Assembly: GCF_008868005.1 (NCBI RefSeq)
Contig: NZ_WAAO01000001.1
Location: 1,116,001 to 1,180,000, forward strand
Direction of reading: 5' to 3'
Origin: Microbacterium algeriense
GTDB lineage: Bacteria > Actinomycetota > Actinomycetes > Actinomycetales > Microbacteriaceae
Length of the DNA stretch: 64,000 nucleotides
The position numbers and the translations under genes were made by a program. Shown one piece after another: positions 1 through 10,541 of this stretch (positions are counted from its first letter, which is position 1; each line of letters begins with the position of its first letter). Below the pieces are notes generated by a model, which made no database searches, had not been told where the DNA came from, and saw only the letters and a list, made by a program, of their open reading frames with translations.

Positions 1-710
1 GCATCACCGTGGCGCAGGCGGCCGACACCGTGACCGACGTGTCGTACTTCGGCACGATGATGGTGCACCTGGGCCTCGCCGACGGCATGGTGTCCGGCGC
101 TGCGCACACCACGGCGCACACCATCCGTCCCTCGTTCGAGATCATCAAGACCAAGCCCGGCGTGAACGTGGTCTCCAGCGTGTTCCTGATGGCGCTAGCC
201 GACCGCGTGCTCGTGTACGGGGACTGCGCGGTGATCCCCGACCCGACTAGCGAGCAGCTCGCCGACATCGCGATCTCCTCCGCCGAGACCGCGCGCCAGT
301 TCGGCATCGATCCGCGCGTCGCCATGCTCTCGTACTCGACCGGGGAGTCCGGATCCGGCGCCGACGTCGACAAGGTGCGCGCCGCGACCGCCCTGGTGCG
401 CGAGCGCGCTCCTGAGCTGCCGGTCGAGGGCCCGATCCAGTACGACGCGGCCGCGGACGCCGCTGTCGCGAAGGCCAAGCTCCCCGACTCGACCGTGGCC
501 GGACGCGCGACGGTGTTCGTCTTCCCCGACCTCAACACGGGCAACAACACCTACAAGGCGGTGCAGCGCTCCGCCGGCGCGGTCGCGATCGGACCCGTGC
601 TGCAGGGGTTGAACAAGCCCATCAACGACCTGTCCCGTGGGGCGCTGGTCGACGACATCGTGAACACGGTCGCGATCACCGCGATCCAGGCCCAGGCGGA
701 TCAGAGATGA
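1..710 (+). CDS. pta: Phosphate acetyltransferase, C-terminal part (cut by window edge)
   Basis: Interconverts acetyl-CoA and acetyl phosphate in the cytoplasm. About 234 residues are visible and the 5' end lies outside the window. The segment matches the C-terminal PTA_PTB catalytic domain: it has [21 protein letters not shown], a conserved DCAVIPDP stretch, [20 protein letters not shown] and [14 protein letters not shown]. The stop overlaps the ATG of ackA by four bases (ATGA), so the two are translationally coupled as the usual pta-ackA operon. Whether the long N-terminal DRTGG-type region of actinobacterial Pta is present cannot be seen. Confidence 0.95.
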   Translation, partial: ITVAQAADTVTDVSYFGTMMVHLGLADGMVSGAAHTTAHTIRPSFEIIKTKPGVNVVSSVFLMALADRVLVYGDCAVIPDPTSEQLADIAISSAETARQFGIDPRVAMLSYSTGESGSGADVDKVRAATALVRERAPELPVEGPIQYDAAADAAVAKAKLPDSTVAGRATVFVFPDLNTGNNTYKAVQRSAGAVAIGPVLQGLNKPINDLSRGALVDDIVNTVAITAIQAQADQR

Positions 711-1927
711 GCGCGATCCTCGTCATCAACAGCGGGTCCTCGTCGCTGAAGTACAGCCTGATCGACATCGAGCAGGAGAACCTGCTCGCGAGCGGACTCA
801 TCGAGCGCATCGGGCAGGAAGCCAGCCCGGTCTCGCACACCGTCCGTCCGGAACCCGGTGGCGGTGCGGTGCCCACCATGCTCGACGCCACCCATCGCAG
901 CGAGCGCCCGATCGCCGATCACGCCGCCGCGTTCGAGATCATGCGCGAGCAGTTCGCGACGCACGGTCCGTCGCTCGAGCGGCACCGCCCCGTCGCGGTC
1001 GGGCATCGCGTGGTCCACGGCGGCGCCCGCTTCTACGCGCCGACGCTCATCGACGCCGACGTGGAGCGGCAGATCGACGAGCTGGCGGTGCTCGCGCCGC
1101 TGCACAACCCTGCGAACCTCGCCGGGATCCGCGCGGCACGAGAGGTGTTCGACCAGGTGCCGCATGTCGCCGTGTTCGACACGGCGTTCCACCAGACGCT
1201 CCCGCCGGCGGCGTACACGTATGCGATCGACGCGGCGCTCGCCGCGGAGCACCGCGTGCGTCGTTACGGCTTCCACGGCACGAGCCACCAGTACGTGAGC
1301 GAGGCGGCGGCGGCGTTCCTCGGCCGCGACGTCGCCGATCTCCGGCAGATCGTGTTCCACCTCGGCAACGGGGCCTCCGTCACCGCGATCGACGGCGGGC
1401 GATCCGTGGAGACCTCGATGGGCCTGACCCCGCTCGAAGGCCTCGTGATGGGCACCCGCTCCGGCGACCTGGACCCCGCCGCGCTCGTGCACCTCTCCCG
1501 CAGGGCCGGCTACTCGATCGACGACCTCGACGCGCTGCTCAACACGCGCAGCGGGCTGGCCGGACTCGCCGGGCGCAGCGACATGCGCGACATCCTCGCC
1601 GGCATGGCCGCAGGGGAGGACGACGCCACCCTCGCGTTCGACGTCTACGTACACCGGCTCCGCGCCTACGCCGGCGCGTACATGGCACAGCTCGGCGGCG
1701 TCGACGTCATCTCGTTCACGGCAGGAGTCGGCGAGAACGCGGCGGCGGTGCGCGCGGCGGCGCTGGCCACGCTGGGCTTCGCCGGCGTCGTCGTCGACCC
1801 CGCACGCAATGAGGCCAGGGAGCGCGGCATCCGCCGTATCTCGGCCGACGCATCGACCGTGACGGTGCTCGTGGTGCCGACGGACGAAGAGCTGCAGATC
1901 GCCAGGCAGACCGCCCAGCTGCTCTGA
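707..1927 (+). CDS. ackA: Acetate kinase
   Basis: Transfers phosphate between acetyl phosphate and ADP, giving ATP and acetate (or the reverse for acetate uptake). The 406 residues are full length for the family. Motifs: [10 protein letters not shown] at residues 8-17, [45 protein letters not shown] and FTAGVGEN near the C terminus. The ATG overlaps the pta stop. Acs, encoded on the minus strand at 22829, offers a second acetate-activating route, so the organism probably handles acetate at both high and low concentration (inference). Confidence 0.97.
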   Translation: MSAILVINSGSSSLKYSLIDIEQENLLASGLIERIGQEASPVSHTVRPEPGGGAVPTMLDATHRSERPIADHAAAFEIMREQFATHGPSLERHRPVAVGHRVVHGGARFYAPTLIDADVERQIDELAVLAPLHNPANLAGIRAAREVFDQVPHVAVFDTAFHQTLPPAAYTYAIDAALAAEHRVRRYGFHGTSHQYVSEAAAAFLGRDVADLRQIVFHLGNGASVTAIDGGRSVETSMGLTPLEGLVMGTRSGDLDPAALVHLSRRAGYSIDDLDALLNTRSGLAGLAGRSDMRDILAGMAAGEDDATLAFDVYVHRLRAYAGAYMAQLGGVDVISFTAGVGENAAAVRAAALATLGFAGVVVDPARNEARERGIRRISADASTVTVLVVPTDEELQIARQTAQLL

Positions 1928-2027
1928 TCCGCTCGCGGGGGTTACCGCGTGGCGCGCGACCCCATTACGCTGGCACAGTGGCACGGAGAGGTGCCGACCC
2001 GACAATCGCCCTTCTCCTGGAGGCTCT

Positions 2028-2786
2028 GTGCCAGAAGCACTGCCCGACCTGTTCCGCGCCGACGGTGTGCTGTTCGATCTCGACGGCGTTCTGACCCCGA
2101 CAGCCGAGGTGCACATGCGCGCCTGGAAGGCCGTCTTCGACGACGTCTTCGAGCGCTGGGGGATCACTCCGCCCTACAGCGACGCCGACTACTTCGACTA
2201 CGTCGACGGCAAGAAGCGCTACGACGGCGTCGCCAGCCTCCTGCACAGCCGCAACGTCGAGGTGCCCTGGGGCGAGGTCGACGACGACCCGTCGGCTGAG
2301 ACGATCTGCGGCATCGGGAACCGCAAGAACGCGGCCTTCGCGGCATCGCTGCGCGGACAGGGGATCGCGCCGTACCCCGGTTCCCTCGCGCTCGTCGAGA
2401 GCCTGCACGAGGCGGGCATCCCCCTCGGCGTGGTCTCCAGCTCCAAGAACGCCGAGGAGGTGCTGGCGGCCGCCGGCATCCGCTCGTTCTTCCGCGTCGT
2501 CGTGGACGGCGTGGTCGCCGAGCGCGAAGGACTCGCCTCGAAGCCCGCCGCCGACATGTTCGCGGCCGGCGCCGCCGCCCTCGGCGTCGATCCGACGCGG
2601 TCCGTCGCCGTCGAAGACGCGACCTCGGGTGCGGCGTCCGCGGCGGCCGCCGGATTCGCGACCGTGGTCGGCGTCGACCGCGGTGCCGGGGCTGACGCCC
2701 TGCACGCTGCCGGCGCGACCGTCGTCGTCGAGGATCTCCTCGTCTTCGTCCCCTCCGCACAGACCGATACCCCGGAGACCGCATGA
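2028..2786 (+). CDS. Beta-phosphoglucomutase-like HAD hydrolase
   Basis: HAD-superfamily protein of 252 residues. The DLDGVLT motif at residues 17-23 supplies the nucleophile Asp17 and the acid/base Asp19. VSSSKN is motif II, the conserved Lys is in LASKPAADMF, and VEDATSG is motif IV. A helical cap follows motif I, as in beta-phosphoglucomutase. It overlaps the GH65 gene by four bases (ATGA). That neighbour should release beta-glucose 1-phosphate, so the likely role is conversion of beta-G1P to glucose 6-phosphate. The order resembles Rv3400-Rv3401 of M. tuberculosis. The start is GTG; a GGAGG-type ribosome site lies just upstream. Confidence 0.9.
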   Translation: MPEALPDLFRADGVLFDLDGVLTPTAEVHMRAWKAVFDDVFERWGITPPYSDADYFDYVDGKKRYDGVASLLHSRNVEVPWGEVDDDPSAETICGIGNRKNAAFAASLRGQGIAPYPGSLALVESLHEAGIPLGVVSSSKNAEEVLAAAGIRSFFRVVVDGVVAEREGLASKPAADMFAAGAAALGVDPTRSVAVEDATSGAASAAAAGFATVVGVDRGAGADALHAAGATVVVEDLLVFVPSAQTDTPETA

Positions 2787-5290
2787 TCGACCGCGACCGC
2801 TTCCCCGTCGACCCCTGGCGCCTGATCGAGACGCGCTACTCGGAGGAGGGCGTCGGCGAGACGCTGTTCTCGGTGGGCAACGGCTATCTCGGTCTGCGCG
2901 GCAATCACATCGAGGGCCGCGGTGCGCACGAGCACGGCACCTTCATCAACGGACTGCACGAGACGTGGCCGATCCGCCACGCCGAGCAGGCCTACGGCTT
3001 CGCCGAGGTCGGACAGACGATCGTCAACGCCCCCGACGCGAAGGTCATGCGCGTGTACGTCGACGACGAGCCGATCTCGCTCGACGACGCCGACGTGCGG
3101 GAGTTCGCCCGCTCGCTCGACATGCGCACCGGCGTGCTCGAGCGCCGGGTCGTCTGGGAGACGCCGTCCGGCAAGCGGGTCCGGATGCGCGACCAGCGGC
3201 TGGTGAGCTTCGAGGAGCGCCACCTGGCCGTGCTGCGCCTCGAGGTCGTCGTGGAGAATGCCGACGCCCCCGTCACGATCAGCTGCCAGCTGCTGAACCG
3301 CCAGGACGGCGCCGGCGTCTACGCCGGAACGCCCCTCGGGACGAAGGGAGCGGGCTTCGACCCGCGGAAGGCCGAGAAGATCGCCGACCGCGTGCTGGAG
3401 CCGGCCGAGCACTGGCAGGACGGCATGCGCTCGGCGCTGTCGTATCGCGTCGCGGATTCCGGCATGACGGTCGCGGTGGTCGCCGACCACATCGTGGAGA
3501 CGGAGAACTCCTACAACCACCGCACGCTGGTCGAGCCGGACATCGCGAAGGACGTCTTCCGCGTGCAGGCCAAGGCGGGCGTGCCGATCACCCTGACCAA
3601 GCTCGTCAGCTACCACACGTCGCGCGGCGTGCCCCCGCGCGAACTCGTCGACCGCTGCCGTCGGACCTTGGACCGCGCGGCGGATCAGGGCGTCGAAGCG
3701 ATCTTCCGGCAGCAGCGGGAATGGCTCGACGCGTTCTGGGAGCGCAGCGACGTCCGCATCGACGGGCGCGACGACCTGCAGCAGGCCACCCGCTGGTGCC
3801 TGTTCCAGCTGGCGCAGGCCTCCGCCCGTGCCGACGGCGCCGGAGTGCCGGCGAAGGGCGTCTCGGGCTCCGGCTACAGCGGCCACTACTTCTGGGACAC
3901 CGAGATCTACGTGCTCCCCTTCCTCACCTACACGTCGCCGCGCTGGGCGTACAACGCGCTCCGCGCCCGCGTGAAGATGCTGCCGGCCGCACGTCGTCGC
4001 GCCGCGCAGCTCAACGAGGCCGGCGCGCTCTTCCCCTGGCGGACCATCAACGGCGAGGAGGCTTCGGCCTACTACGCCGCGGGCACCGCGCAGTACCACA
4101 TCAACGCCGACATCAGCTTCGCTCTGGGCAAGTACGTCCGCGCGACGGGCGACGAGGCGTTCCTTCGTCGGGAGGGCGCCGACATCGCGATCGAGACGGC
4201 CCGGCTCTGGGCGACGCTCGGCTTCTGGCGCGGATCGCGCCTGGTCGGCGAGTCGGGAGCGGGCGACGGCATCGAGACGTTCCACATCCACGGCGTGACC
4301 GGTCCGGACGAGTACACGACCGTCGTGAACGACAACCTCTACACGAACGTCATGGCCCGCTACAACCTGCGCTACGCCGCGAAGGTCGTGCGCGAGATCC
4401 GCGAGAGCTTCCCGGAGGACTACGTCAAGCTCGTCGAGCGCACCGGTCTCGGCTCGGGTGAGGCGGAGTCGTGGGAGCGCGCAGCGGAGGCGATGTACAT
4501 CCCGTACAGCGAGGCGCTCGGCATCCACCCGCAGGATTCGCTGTTCCTCGAGCGCGAGGTCTGGGATCTGGCGAACACCCCGGCGGATCAGCGTCCGCTG
4601 CTGCTGCACTTCCACCCGCTGGTGATCTACCGCTTCCAGGTGCTCAAGCAGGCCGATGTCGTGCTGGCGCTGTTCCTGCAGGGCAACCACTTCACCCCCG
4701 AGGAGAAGAAGGCCGACTTCGACTACTACGACCCGCTGACCACGGGCGACTCCACGCTGTCGGCTGTCGTGCAGTCGATCCTCGCCGCCGAGGTGGGCTA
4801 TCAGGACCTCGCGCAGAAGTACTTCGAGCAGTCGCTGTTCGTCGATCTGCACGACCTGCACCACAACGCGGCGGACGGCGTGCATGTGGCATCCGCCGGC
4901 GGCGTGTGGACGGCGCTGGTGTGCGGCTTCGGCGGCATGCGCGACTACGCGGGAGATCTCAGCTTTGACCCGCGGCTTCCCGCTGCGTGGCCGTCCCTGT
5001 CGTTCCCGCTGCAGTGGCAGGGTTCCACCCTGCAGGTGACGGTGACCAAGGACGAGCTGCGGGTGCAGGTGCGCACCGGCCCTCCCGTGCCCTTCAGCGT
5101 GCGGGACACCGCGTACATCGCCACTGTCGAGGACGAGGTCGTCGTGCGGCTCGCCGATCAGGGCCCGCTGCTGCCCGGGCGCCCGACGCTGCGTCAGCTG
5201 ACCGAGGCCTGGCGGGAGGACGGCACCCGCATGTCGGCGTCCGTTCCCGTGATCACCACCTCGATCCCGGTGATCGAGCCGATCGACTGA
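2783..5290 (+). CDS. Glycoside hydrolase family 65 disaccharide phosphorylase
   Basis: Large GH65 protein of 835 residues, the usual length for maltose, trehalose or kojibiose phosphorylases. An N-terminal beta-sandwich domain is followed by an (alpha/alpha)6 barrel and a small C-terminal sheet domain. The catalytic acid is probably Glu510 in HGVTGPDEY. Other family signatures are GNGYLGLRG near the N terminus, GYSGHYFWDTE, and VLKQADVVLALFLQGNHF. The family inverts configuration and yields beta-glucose 1-phosphate, which suits the overlapping beta-PGM-like gene upstream. The exact disaccharide cannot be read from the sequence. There is no signal peptide, so it acts on imported or internal sugar. 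Confidence 0.92.
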   Translation: MIDRDRFPVDPWRLIETRYSEEGVGETLFSVGNGYLGLRGNHIEGRGAHEHGTFINGLHETWPIRHAEQAYGFAEVGQTIVNAPDAKVMRVYVDDEPISLDDADVREFARSLDMRTGVLERRVVWETPSGKRVRMRDQRLVSFEERHLAVLRLEVVVENADAPVTISCQLLNRQDGAGVYAGTPLGTKGAGFDPRKAEKIADRVLEPAEHWQDGMRSALSYRVADSGMTVAVVADHIVETENSYNHRTLVEPDIAKDVFRVQAKAGVPITLTKLVSYHTSRGVPPRELVDRCRRTLDRAADQGVEAIFRQQREWLDAFWERSDVRIDGRDDLQQATRWCLFQLAQASARADGAGVPAKGVSGSGYSGHYFWDTEIYVLPFLTYTSPRWAYNALRARVKMLPAARRRAAQLNEAGALFPWRTINGEEASAYYAAGTAQYHINADISFALGKYVRATGDEAFLRREGADIAIETARLWATLGFWRGSRLVGESGAGDGIETFHIHGVTGPDEYTTVVNDNLYTNVMARYNLRYAAKVVREIRESFPEDYVKLVERTGLGSGEAESWERAAEAMYIPYSEALGIHPQDSLFLEREVWDLANTPADQRPLLLHFHPLVIYRFQVLKQADVVLALFLQGNHFTPEEKKADFDYYDPLTTGDSTLSAVVQSILAAEVGYQDLAQKYFEQSLFVDLHDLHHNAADGVHVASAGGVWTALVCGFGGMRDYAGDLSFDPRLPAAWPSLSFPLQWQGSTLQVTVTKDELRVQVRTGPPVPFSVRDTAYIATVEDEVVVRLADQGPLLPGRPTLRQLTEAWREDGTRMSASVPVITTSIPVIEPID

Positions 5291-5334
5291 GGCCGGGCCC
5301 GCCGAAGGTCGGTGGCACGCCGTAGGCTGGTCTG

Positions 5335-7530
5335 GTGACCACAGCCCTCTACCGCCGCTACCGACCCGAGGCCTTCGGCGAGATGATCGGGCAGTCCCAG
5401 GTGACCGATCCGCTGATGACGGCGCTGCGCGGCGACCGCGTCGGTCACGCGTACCTCTTCTCGGGTCCGCGTGGCTGCGGCAAGACCACTTCGGCGCGCA
5501 TCCTGGCACGCTGCCTGAACTGCGCCGAGGGGCCCACCGACACCCCGTGCGGCACCTGCCCCAGCTGCGTGGAGCTCTCCCGCGCCGGCGGCGGTTCGCT
5601 CGACGTGGTCGAGATCGACGCCGCGAGCCACAACGGCGTCGACGACGCGCGCGACCTGCGCGAGCGCGCCACCTTCGCCCCGAGCCGCGACCGCTACAAG
5701 ATCTTCATCCTCGACGAGGCGCACATGGTGACGCCGCAGGGCTTCAACGCGCTGCTCAAGCTCGTCGAGGAGCCGCCGGAGCACGTGAAGTTCATCTTCG
5801 CGACGACCGAGCCCGAGAAGGTCCTCGGCACGATCCGGTCCCGCACGCACCACTACCCGTTCCGACTGGTCCCGCCGGCAGCGATGCTGGAGTACGTCGA
5901 GAAACTCTGCGCCGAAGAGGGTGTGGTCGTCGAGCAGGGCGTGCTCCCGCTCGTGGTGCGGGCCGGCGGCGGCTCTCCTCGTGACACCCTGTCGCTGCTC
6001 GACCAGCTGATCGCCGGCTCCGACTCCCCGGCGGGGTCCGAGACCGTCACGGTCGGCTATGCGCGCGCGGTCGCCCTGCTGGGCTACACGCACGCCGCGC
6101 TCCTCGACGAGATCGTCGACGCCCTGGCCGCCGGAGACGCCGCTGCCGCCTTCCCCGCGATCGATCGCGTGGTGCAGACCGGCCAGGACCCGCGTCGCTT
6201 CGTCGATGACCTGCTCGAGCGGCTGCGCGACCTGATCGTGATCGCCGCCGTGGGTGCCGGCGCCTCCGCCGTGCTGCGCGGCGTCGCGGAAGACGACCTG
6301 GAGCGCATGCGTCGCCAGGCCGAGGAGTTCGGGGCCGCTCGTCTGTCGCGCACCGCCGACGTGGTGAGCGCGGCGCTCGACGACATGTCCGGTGCGACAT
6401 CGCCCCGGCTGCATCTCGAGCTGATGGTGGCGCGTGTGCTCTCCGCTGCGACCCAGACCTCCGCGGCGGCCCCCGCACCCGAGCGCGCCTCCGCCCCGGT
6501 GTCGGCGGCTGCAGCGCCTGCACCGACCCCGGCGCCGCCCGTCGTGACGGCGGCCCCTCCGACGCCCGCACCCGCCCCCGCGCCTGCTCCGGCGGCTGCT
6601 CCGGCGGCGGAGACCCCCGCGGCGCCGGCGTCCGCCCCGTCCGCGACGGAGCCGACCGCGTCCGCACCGGAGGCCGCTCCGGCGCCTGCGGTTCCGCAGG
6701 GCCCGGTCACCGTGGAGCGCATCCGGAAGGTCTGGCCTGCGGTGCTCACCCGCCTCGAGGGCATCAGCCGCACATCCTGGCTGCTGGCCACGGCTGTGCA
6801 GCCGCTGGCGTACGACACCGACACCGAGGTCCTGACCCTGGGCTTCACGAGCCAGCACGATGTCGCGAAGTTCAAGGGCACGACTCCGGGATCCGGGCCG
6901 TCCGACCACCTGCGCTCTGCGATCGAGCAGGAACTCGGTGTGCGGGTGAAGTACCTTCCCGCGCCCATGCCGGCGGGGGGAGCGCCACGGCAGCCCGCGT
7001 CGAACGGTTCCGCTGCCCCGGCTGATCCGGCTCCTGCATCGGAGCCTGCGTCAGCGGGTTCTCCGCGCTCGCAGGTCCGCGGGGCGTCCGCTCCCGCCGT
7101 GACGGAGTGGGCGGTCGCGCCCATTCCCACGACGCCGGAACCCGCTTCGCCCCGCCCCGCCGCGCCCTCATCGCCGCTCCCGGTCGACGAGGAGCCGGAA
7201 GAGGTGGAGGCGGCCGCCTCCGCTCCGTCCCCGCCCTCCGACGGCGCGGTCGACCGCGACGAGCCTCCGCTCCCTGGTGACGACGAGGCGCCGGCGTTCG
7301 ACGACGAGCCGCCGTACGATCCGTCGTACGAGCCGCCGATGCCTCCGCACGCGCCCGCCGCGCCGCGCTCGGCACCCGCGCAGCGCGTCGCGACAGTTCC
7401 TCCGGTCGTCATCGAGCGTTCGCCCTCCGTCGGAGGAGTGCAGCGCTACGGTGAAGCCGTGATCCGCCAGGTCCTCGGCGCGACGTTCCTGCGCGAAGAG
7501 CCCTACGAGCCCCCGACGAGGTTCTCCTGA
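5335..7530 (+). CDS. dnaX: DNA polymerase III subunits gamma and tau
   Basis: Clamp-loader ATPase of the replicative polymerase, 731 residues. Walker A GPRGCGKT is at residues 44-51. Zinc-finger cysteines lie at 60, 63, 72, 75 and 78 (CLNC and CGTCPSC), Walker B is ILDEAHM, and the sensor region is [11 protein letters not shown]. From about residue 375 the chain is a long Ala/Pro-rich linker with a conserved island ([11 protein letters not shown] to [15 protein letters not shown]), then an acidic, proline-rich end. The GTG start follows a 44-base gap from the GH65 gene. I see no obvious frameshift heptamer. The stop overlaps recR by one base, as in the common dnaX-recR pair. Confidence 0.96.
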   Translation: MTTALYRRYRPEAFGEMIGQSQVTDPLMTALRGDRVGHAYLFSGPRGCGKTTSARILARCLNCAEGPTDTPCGTCPSCVELSRAGGGSLDVVEIDAASHNGVDDARDLRERATFAPSRDRYKIFILDEAHMVTPQGFNALLKLVEEPPEHVKFIFATTEPEKVLGTIRSRTHHYPFRLVPPAAMLEYVEKLCAEEGVVVEQGVLPLVVRAGGGSPRDTLSLLDQLIAGSDSPAGSETVTVGYARAVALLGYTHAALLDEIVDALAAGDAAAAFPAIDRVVQTGQDPRRFVDDLLERLRDLIVIAAVGAGASAVLRGVAEDDLERMRRQAEEFGAARLSRTADVVSAALDDMSGATSPRLHLELMVARVLSAATQTSAAAPAPERASAPVSAAAAPAPTPAPPVVTAAPPTPAPAPAPAPAAAPAAETPAAPASAPSATEPTASAPEAAPAPAVPQGPVTVERIRKVWPAVLTRLEGISRTSWLLATAVQPLAYDTDTEVLTLGFTSQHDVAKFKGTTPGSGPSDHLRSAIEQELGVRVKYLPAPMPAGGAPRQPASNGSAAPADPAPASEPASAGSPRSQVRGASAPAVTEWAVAPIPTTPEPASPRPAAPSSPLPVDEEPEEVEAAASAPSPPSDGAVDRDEPPLPGDDEAPAFDDEPPYDPSYEPPMPPHAPAAPRSAPAQRVATVPPVVIERSPSVGGVQRYGEAVIRQVLGATFLREEPYEPPTRFS

Positions 7531-8123
7531 TGTATGACGGCATCGTTCAGGAGCTGATCGACGAGTTCGGTCGGCTCCCCGGCATCGGACCGAAGTCCGC
7601 CCAGCGGATCGCATTCCACATCCTGCAGACGCCGACGTTCGACGTCGCGCGTCTCGCCGAGCTGCTCAGCGAGATCCGCACGCGCGTGCGGTTCTGCGAG
7701 ATCTGCGGCAACGTCGCCGAGCAGGAGCGGTGCGCGATCTGCCGAGACCCGCGGCGCAGCCAGGCGCTGATCTGCGTGGTGGAAGATGCCAAGGACGTGG
7801 CCGCGATCGAGCGGACGCGCGAGTTCCGCGGTCTCTACCACGTGCTCGGCGGGGCGATCAGTCCCATCGCCGGCATCGGACCGGACGATCTCCGCATCGC
7901 GCAGCTGATGACCCGTCTTGCCGACGGCACGGTGCAGGAGGTCATCCTCGCCACCAACCCGAACCTGGAGGGCGAGGCCACGGCCAGCTATCTGAGCCGC
8001 CTGCTGACGACGATGCAGATCACCGTGTCGCGCCTCGCCTCCGGGCTGCCGGTGGGCGGCGACCTCGAGTACGCCGACGAGGTCACCCTCGGCCGGGCGT
8101 TCGAGGGCCGGCGCGTCCTGTGA
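7530..8123 (+). CDS. recR: Recombination mediator RecR
   Basis: RecFOR-pathway protein that helps RecA load at gaps. The 197 residues are typical. It has the helix-hairpin-helix [13 protein letters not shown] (residues 14-26), a C4 zinc finger at Cys56, Cys59, Cys68 and Cys71, and a Toprim domain starting ICVVEDAKD, with a conserved [17 protein letters not shown] stretch. The ATG shares one base with the dnaX stop (TGATG). The downstream EamA gene starts inside its stop (GTGA). Confidence 0.97.
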   Translation: MYDGIVQELIDEFGRLPGIGPKSAQRIAFHILQTPTFDVARLAELLSEIRTRVRFCEICGNVAEQERCAICRDPRRSQALICVVEDAKDVAAIERTREFRGLYHVLGGAISPIAGIGPDDLRIAQLMTRLADGTVQEVILATNPNLEGEATASYLSRLLTTMQITVSRLASGLPVGGDLEYADEVTLGRAFEGRRVL

Positions 8124-9037
8124 CCCCGAACGCGGGCTTCTCGCGTCGGGGGTGGCTGCTCTTCGGGGCCATGGCGCTGCTGTGGGGTGTGCCCTACCTG
8201 TTCATCAGCGTCGCGGTGGAGTCGTTCTCGCCGCCCGCCATCGTCGCGGGGCGCACCCTCATCGCGGCTCTGCTGCTGCTGCCGTTCGCGCTCCGCAGCG
8301 GCGCCCTGCGTGCGGCGCTGCGGCACTGGCCCTGGGTGCTCGCGTTCGGCGCGGTCGAGATGGCGGGGCCGTTCCTGCTGCTCGGGCATGCGGAGATGAC
8401 GCTCCCGTCGGGGATGACCGGCCTGCTCGTGGCCACGGTCCCGCTGTTCGCCGCCCTGATCGCGCTCGGCGGTGGCGACCGCGGGGTGCTCCGTCCCGCC
8501 CGCGGGATCGGCCTCCTCGTGGGGTTCGTCGGTGTCGCGATCGTGGTCGCCGGTCCCGGTCTCTTCGGTGGCGAGGTCAGTCTCCTCGCTGCTGGTGAGG
8601 TGCTGCTGGTCGCCGTGCTCTACGCGATCGCGCCCTTCATCGTGGCGCGCAAGCTCACCGACGTGCCGTCGCTCGGCACCATCACGCTGTCGCTGCTGAT
8701 GATCGGGATCCTGTACCTGCCGATCGGCCTCCTGACTCAGCACGAGGTGCCGACGCTGCCGTCGATCGCGGCGCTGCTCGCTCTCGCCGTCATCTGCACG
8801 GCCGGCGCGTTCCTGGCCTTCTTCGCGCTCATCCGCGAGGTGGGTCCGGTGCGTGCGCCGCTGTTCACCTACGTGAATCCGGTGGTCGCGATCCTCCTCG
8901 GAGCGATCGTCCTCTCCGAGCCGCTGACCCCTGGCCTGCTCCTGGGGTTCCCGCTCATCATCGTGGGCTGCTGGTTCGCCGCCACGGGAGGCCGCCTCCG
9001 CCCCGTGGCCCCCACCGCCCTCCCTCCCGCCCTCTGA
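8120..9037 (+). CDS. EamA/DMT-family transporter
   Basis: Integral membrane protein of 305 residues with about ten hydrophobic segments, made of two EamA repeats (for example [21 protein letters not shown] at the start and [19 protein letters not shown] in the second half). The drug/metabolite transporter superfamily exports or imports small metabolites; the substrate is unknown. I chose the GTG overlapping the recR stop (GTGA), because the sequence preceding it in this frame belongs to recR. It is the last gene of the dnaX-recR run. Confidence 0.9.
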   Translation: MTPNAGFSRRGWLLFGAMALLWGVPYLFISVAVESFSPPAIVAGRTLIAALLLLPFALRSGALRAALRHWPWVLAFGAVEMAGPFLLLGHAEMTLPSGMTGLLVATVPLFAALIALGGGDRGVLRPARGIGLLVGFVGVAIVVAGPGLFGGEVSLLAAGEVLLVAVLYAIAPFIVARKLTDVPSLGTITLSLLMIGILYLPIGLLTQHEVPTLPSIAALLALAVICTAGAFLAFFALIREVGPVRAPLFTYVNPVVAILLGAIVLSEPLTPGLLLGFPLIIVGCWFAATGGRLRPVAPTALPPAL

Positions 9038-9073
9038 CCCCGCCCCCTTCCCCGCCCCCCGCGCCGATCGCCG

Positions 9074-9147
9074 AGTGCACGGCTTGCCGCCGAGTGCGCG
9101 GCTTGCGCGCGCCGCGTTCCCGTGCACTGGGCGCGAACCCGTGCATT
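9074..9147. repeat. Intergenic inverted repeat with doubled arms
   Basis: In the 214-base spacer before lysC, AGTGCACGG (9074-9082) is followed by a near-copy AGTGCGCGG (9093-9101). Two reverse-complement copies, CCCGTGCACT (9119-9128) and CCCGTGCATT (9138-9147), come next. Both arms of the hairpin are thus present twice with 19-base spacing. It could act as a terminator for the dnaX-recR-EamA run. I see no T tract and cannot assign a family. Confidence 0.6.
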
Positions 9148-9251
9148 CGGTGACAGCCGAGAGGGGAGGGGAGGTCACATGCGCGGCGGGGCATACGCGC
9201 CGATCGTAGAATGAGCGTGGGCGGATCCGCCCGACATCCCAGGGAGTGATC

Positions 9252-10532
9252 GTGGCCCTCATCGTGCAGAAGTACGGCGGCTCATCCGTCGCCGACGCAG
9301 AGAGCATCAAGCGCGTCGCCAAGCGCATCGTCGACACGCGTCGTGCCGGACACGACGTCGTGGTCGCAGTGAGCGCCATGGGCGACACCACCGACGAGCT
9401 GCTCGACCTCGCGAACGAGGTTGCACCGATCCCGGCTCCGCGCGAGCTCGACATGCTCCTCTCCAGCGGTGAGCGCATCTCGATGGCGCTGCTGGCGATG
9501 GCCATCCACTCCATGGGCTTCGAGGCGCGTTCGTTCACGGGCAGCCAGGCGGGCATGATCACCGACTCGCAGCACGGCGCTGCGCGCATCGTGGATGTCA
9601 CACCCGTCCGTCTTCGTGAAGCCCTCGATGAGGGCGCGATCGTGATCGTCGCCGGTTTCCAGGGCTTCAACCGCGACACCCGTGACATCACCACGCTCGG
9701 ACGGGGCGGTTCGGACACCACGGCGGTCGCTCTGGCAGCCGCCCTCGGCGCCGACGTGTGCGAGATCTACAGCGACGTCGACGGCATCTTCACCGCGGAC
9801 CCGCGCGTGATCCCGAAGGCGCAGAAGCTCGATCACGTCTCCAGCGAGGAGATGCTCGAGCTCGCCGCCAACGGCGCCAAGGTGCTGTACATCCGCGCCG
9901 TCGAGTACGCCCGCCGTCATGGCGTCCTCATTCACGCTCGGTCGACGTTCTCGTCGGCCGAGGGCACATACGTTCTGGGCGAGGGTATGAAGAACCCTCG
10001 CGAAGCCGAGGGAGCAGTCATGGAAGAACCGATCGTCGCCGGCGTCGCCACCGACTTCAGCCAGGCCAAGATCACGGTCGCGGGTGTGCCCGACGTTCCG
10101 GGCAAGGCCGCCGAGATCTTCAAGATCGTCGCGAAGTCCGGCGCCAACGTCGACATGATCGTGCAGAACGTGTCGGCCACCGGGCGCACCGACATCTCCT
10201 TCACAGTCCCCAAGGCGGATGCCGCGGCGGCACTCAAGGCCCTCGCCGGTGAGCAGACCGAGGTCGGCTTCCAGAACCTGATCCACGACGACCAGATCGG
10301 CAAGCTCTCGGTCGTCGGGGCGGGCATGCGCACGCACTCGGGTGTCTCGGCGACGCTCTTCGAGGCGCTGTCCGCCGGCGGCATCAACATCGAGATGATC
10401 TCCACCTCGGAGATCCGCATCTCGGTGGTGCTGCGCGACACCGACCTGACCGAGGCCGCTCGCACCGTGCACACCGCCTACGGTCTCGACGGCGACGCCG
10501 AGGCCACGGTCCACGCCGGCACCGGCCGCTGA
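9252..10532 (+). CDS. lysC: Aspartate kinase (alpha form)
   Basis: First enzyme of the aspartate pathway (Lys, Met, Thr, Ile and diaminopimelate). It has KYGGSSVAD at the N terminus, FTGSQAGM, a conserved [21 protein letters not shown] region, [11 protein letters not shown], and two ACT-type regulatory domains in the last 170 residues (for example [17 protein letters not shown] and [19 protein letters not shown]). I start at the second GTG (9252), which lies five bases after AGGGAG and fits the family N terminus [10 protein letters not shown]; a GTG at 9246 is the alternative. asd lies downstream after a repeat-rich spacer, as in the actinobacterial ask-asd pair. Confidence 0.95.
   Translation: MALIVQKYGGSSVADAESIKRVAKRIVDTRRAGHDVVVAVSAMGDTTDELLDLANEVAPIPAPRELDMLLSSGERISMALLAMAIHSMGFEARSFTGSQAGMITDSQHGAARIVDVTPVRLREALDEGAIVIVAGFQGFNRDTRDITTLGRGGSDTTAVALAAALGADVCEIYSDVDGIFTADPRVIPKAQKLDHVSSEEMLELAANGAKVLYIRAVEYARRHGVLIHARSTFSSAEGTYVLGEGMKNPREAEGAVMEEPIVAGVATDFSQAKITVAGVPDVPGKAAEIFKIVAKSGANVDMIVQNVSATGRTDISFTVPKADAAAALKALAGEQTEVGFQNLIHDDQIGKLSVVGAGMRTHSGVSATLFEALSAGGINIEMISTSEIRISVVLRDTDLTEAARTVHTAYGLDGDAEATVHAGTGR
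10020..10532 (+). other. lysC: Internal in-frame start for the aspartate kinase beta subunit
   Basis: Inside lysC an in-frame ATG at 10020 is preceded by GAGGGAG (10008-10014) with a five-base spacer. It would give a 170-residue protein starting [12 protein letters not shown], which consists of just the two ACT domains. In Corynebacterium glutamicum LysC is an alpha2beta2 enzyme whose beta chain, of about the same length and a very similar N terminus, comes from such an internal start. I infer the same here. Confidence 0.7.
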
Positions 10533-10541
10533 ACGCCCGCC

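Noticed and set aside
2219..5509. Minus-strand open frame of 1096 codons opposite the HAD and GH65 genes
   Set aside because: Antisense shadow rich in Arg, His and Asp with no domain and no ribosome site. The plus strand carries two clear enzymes.
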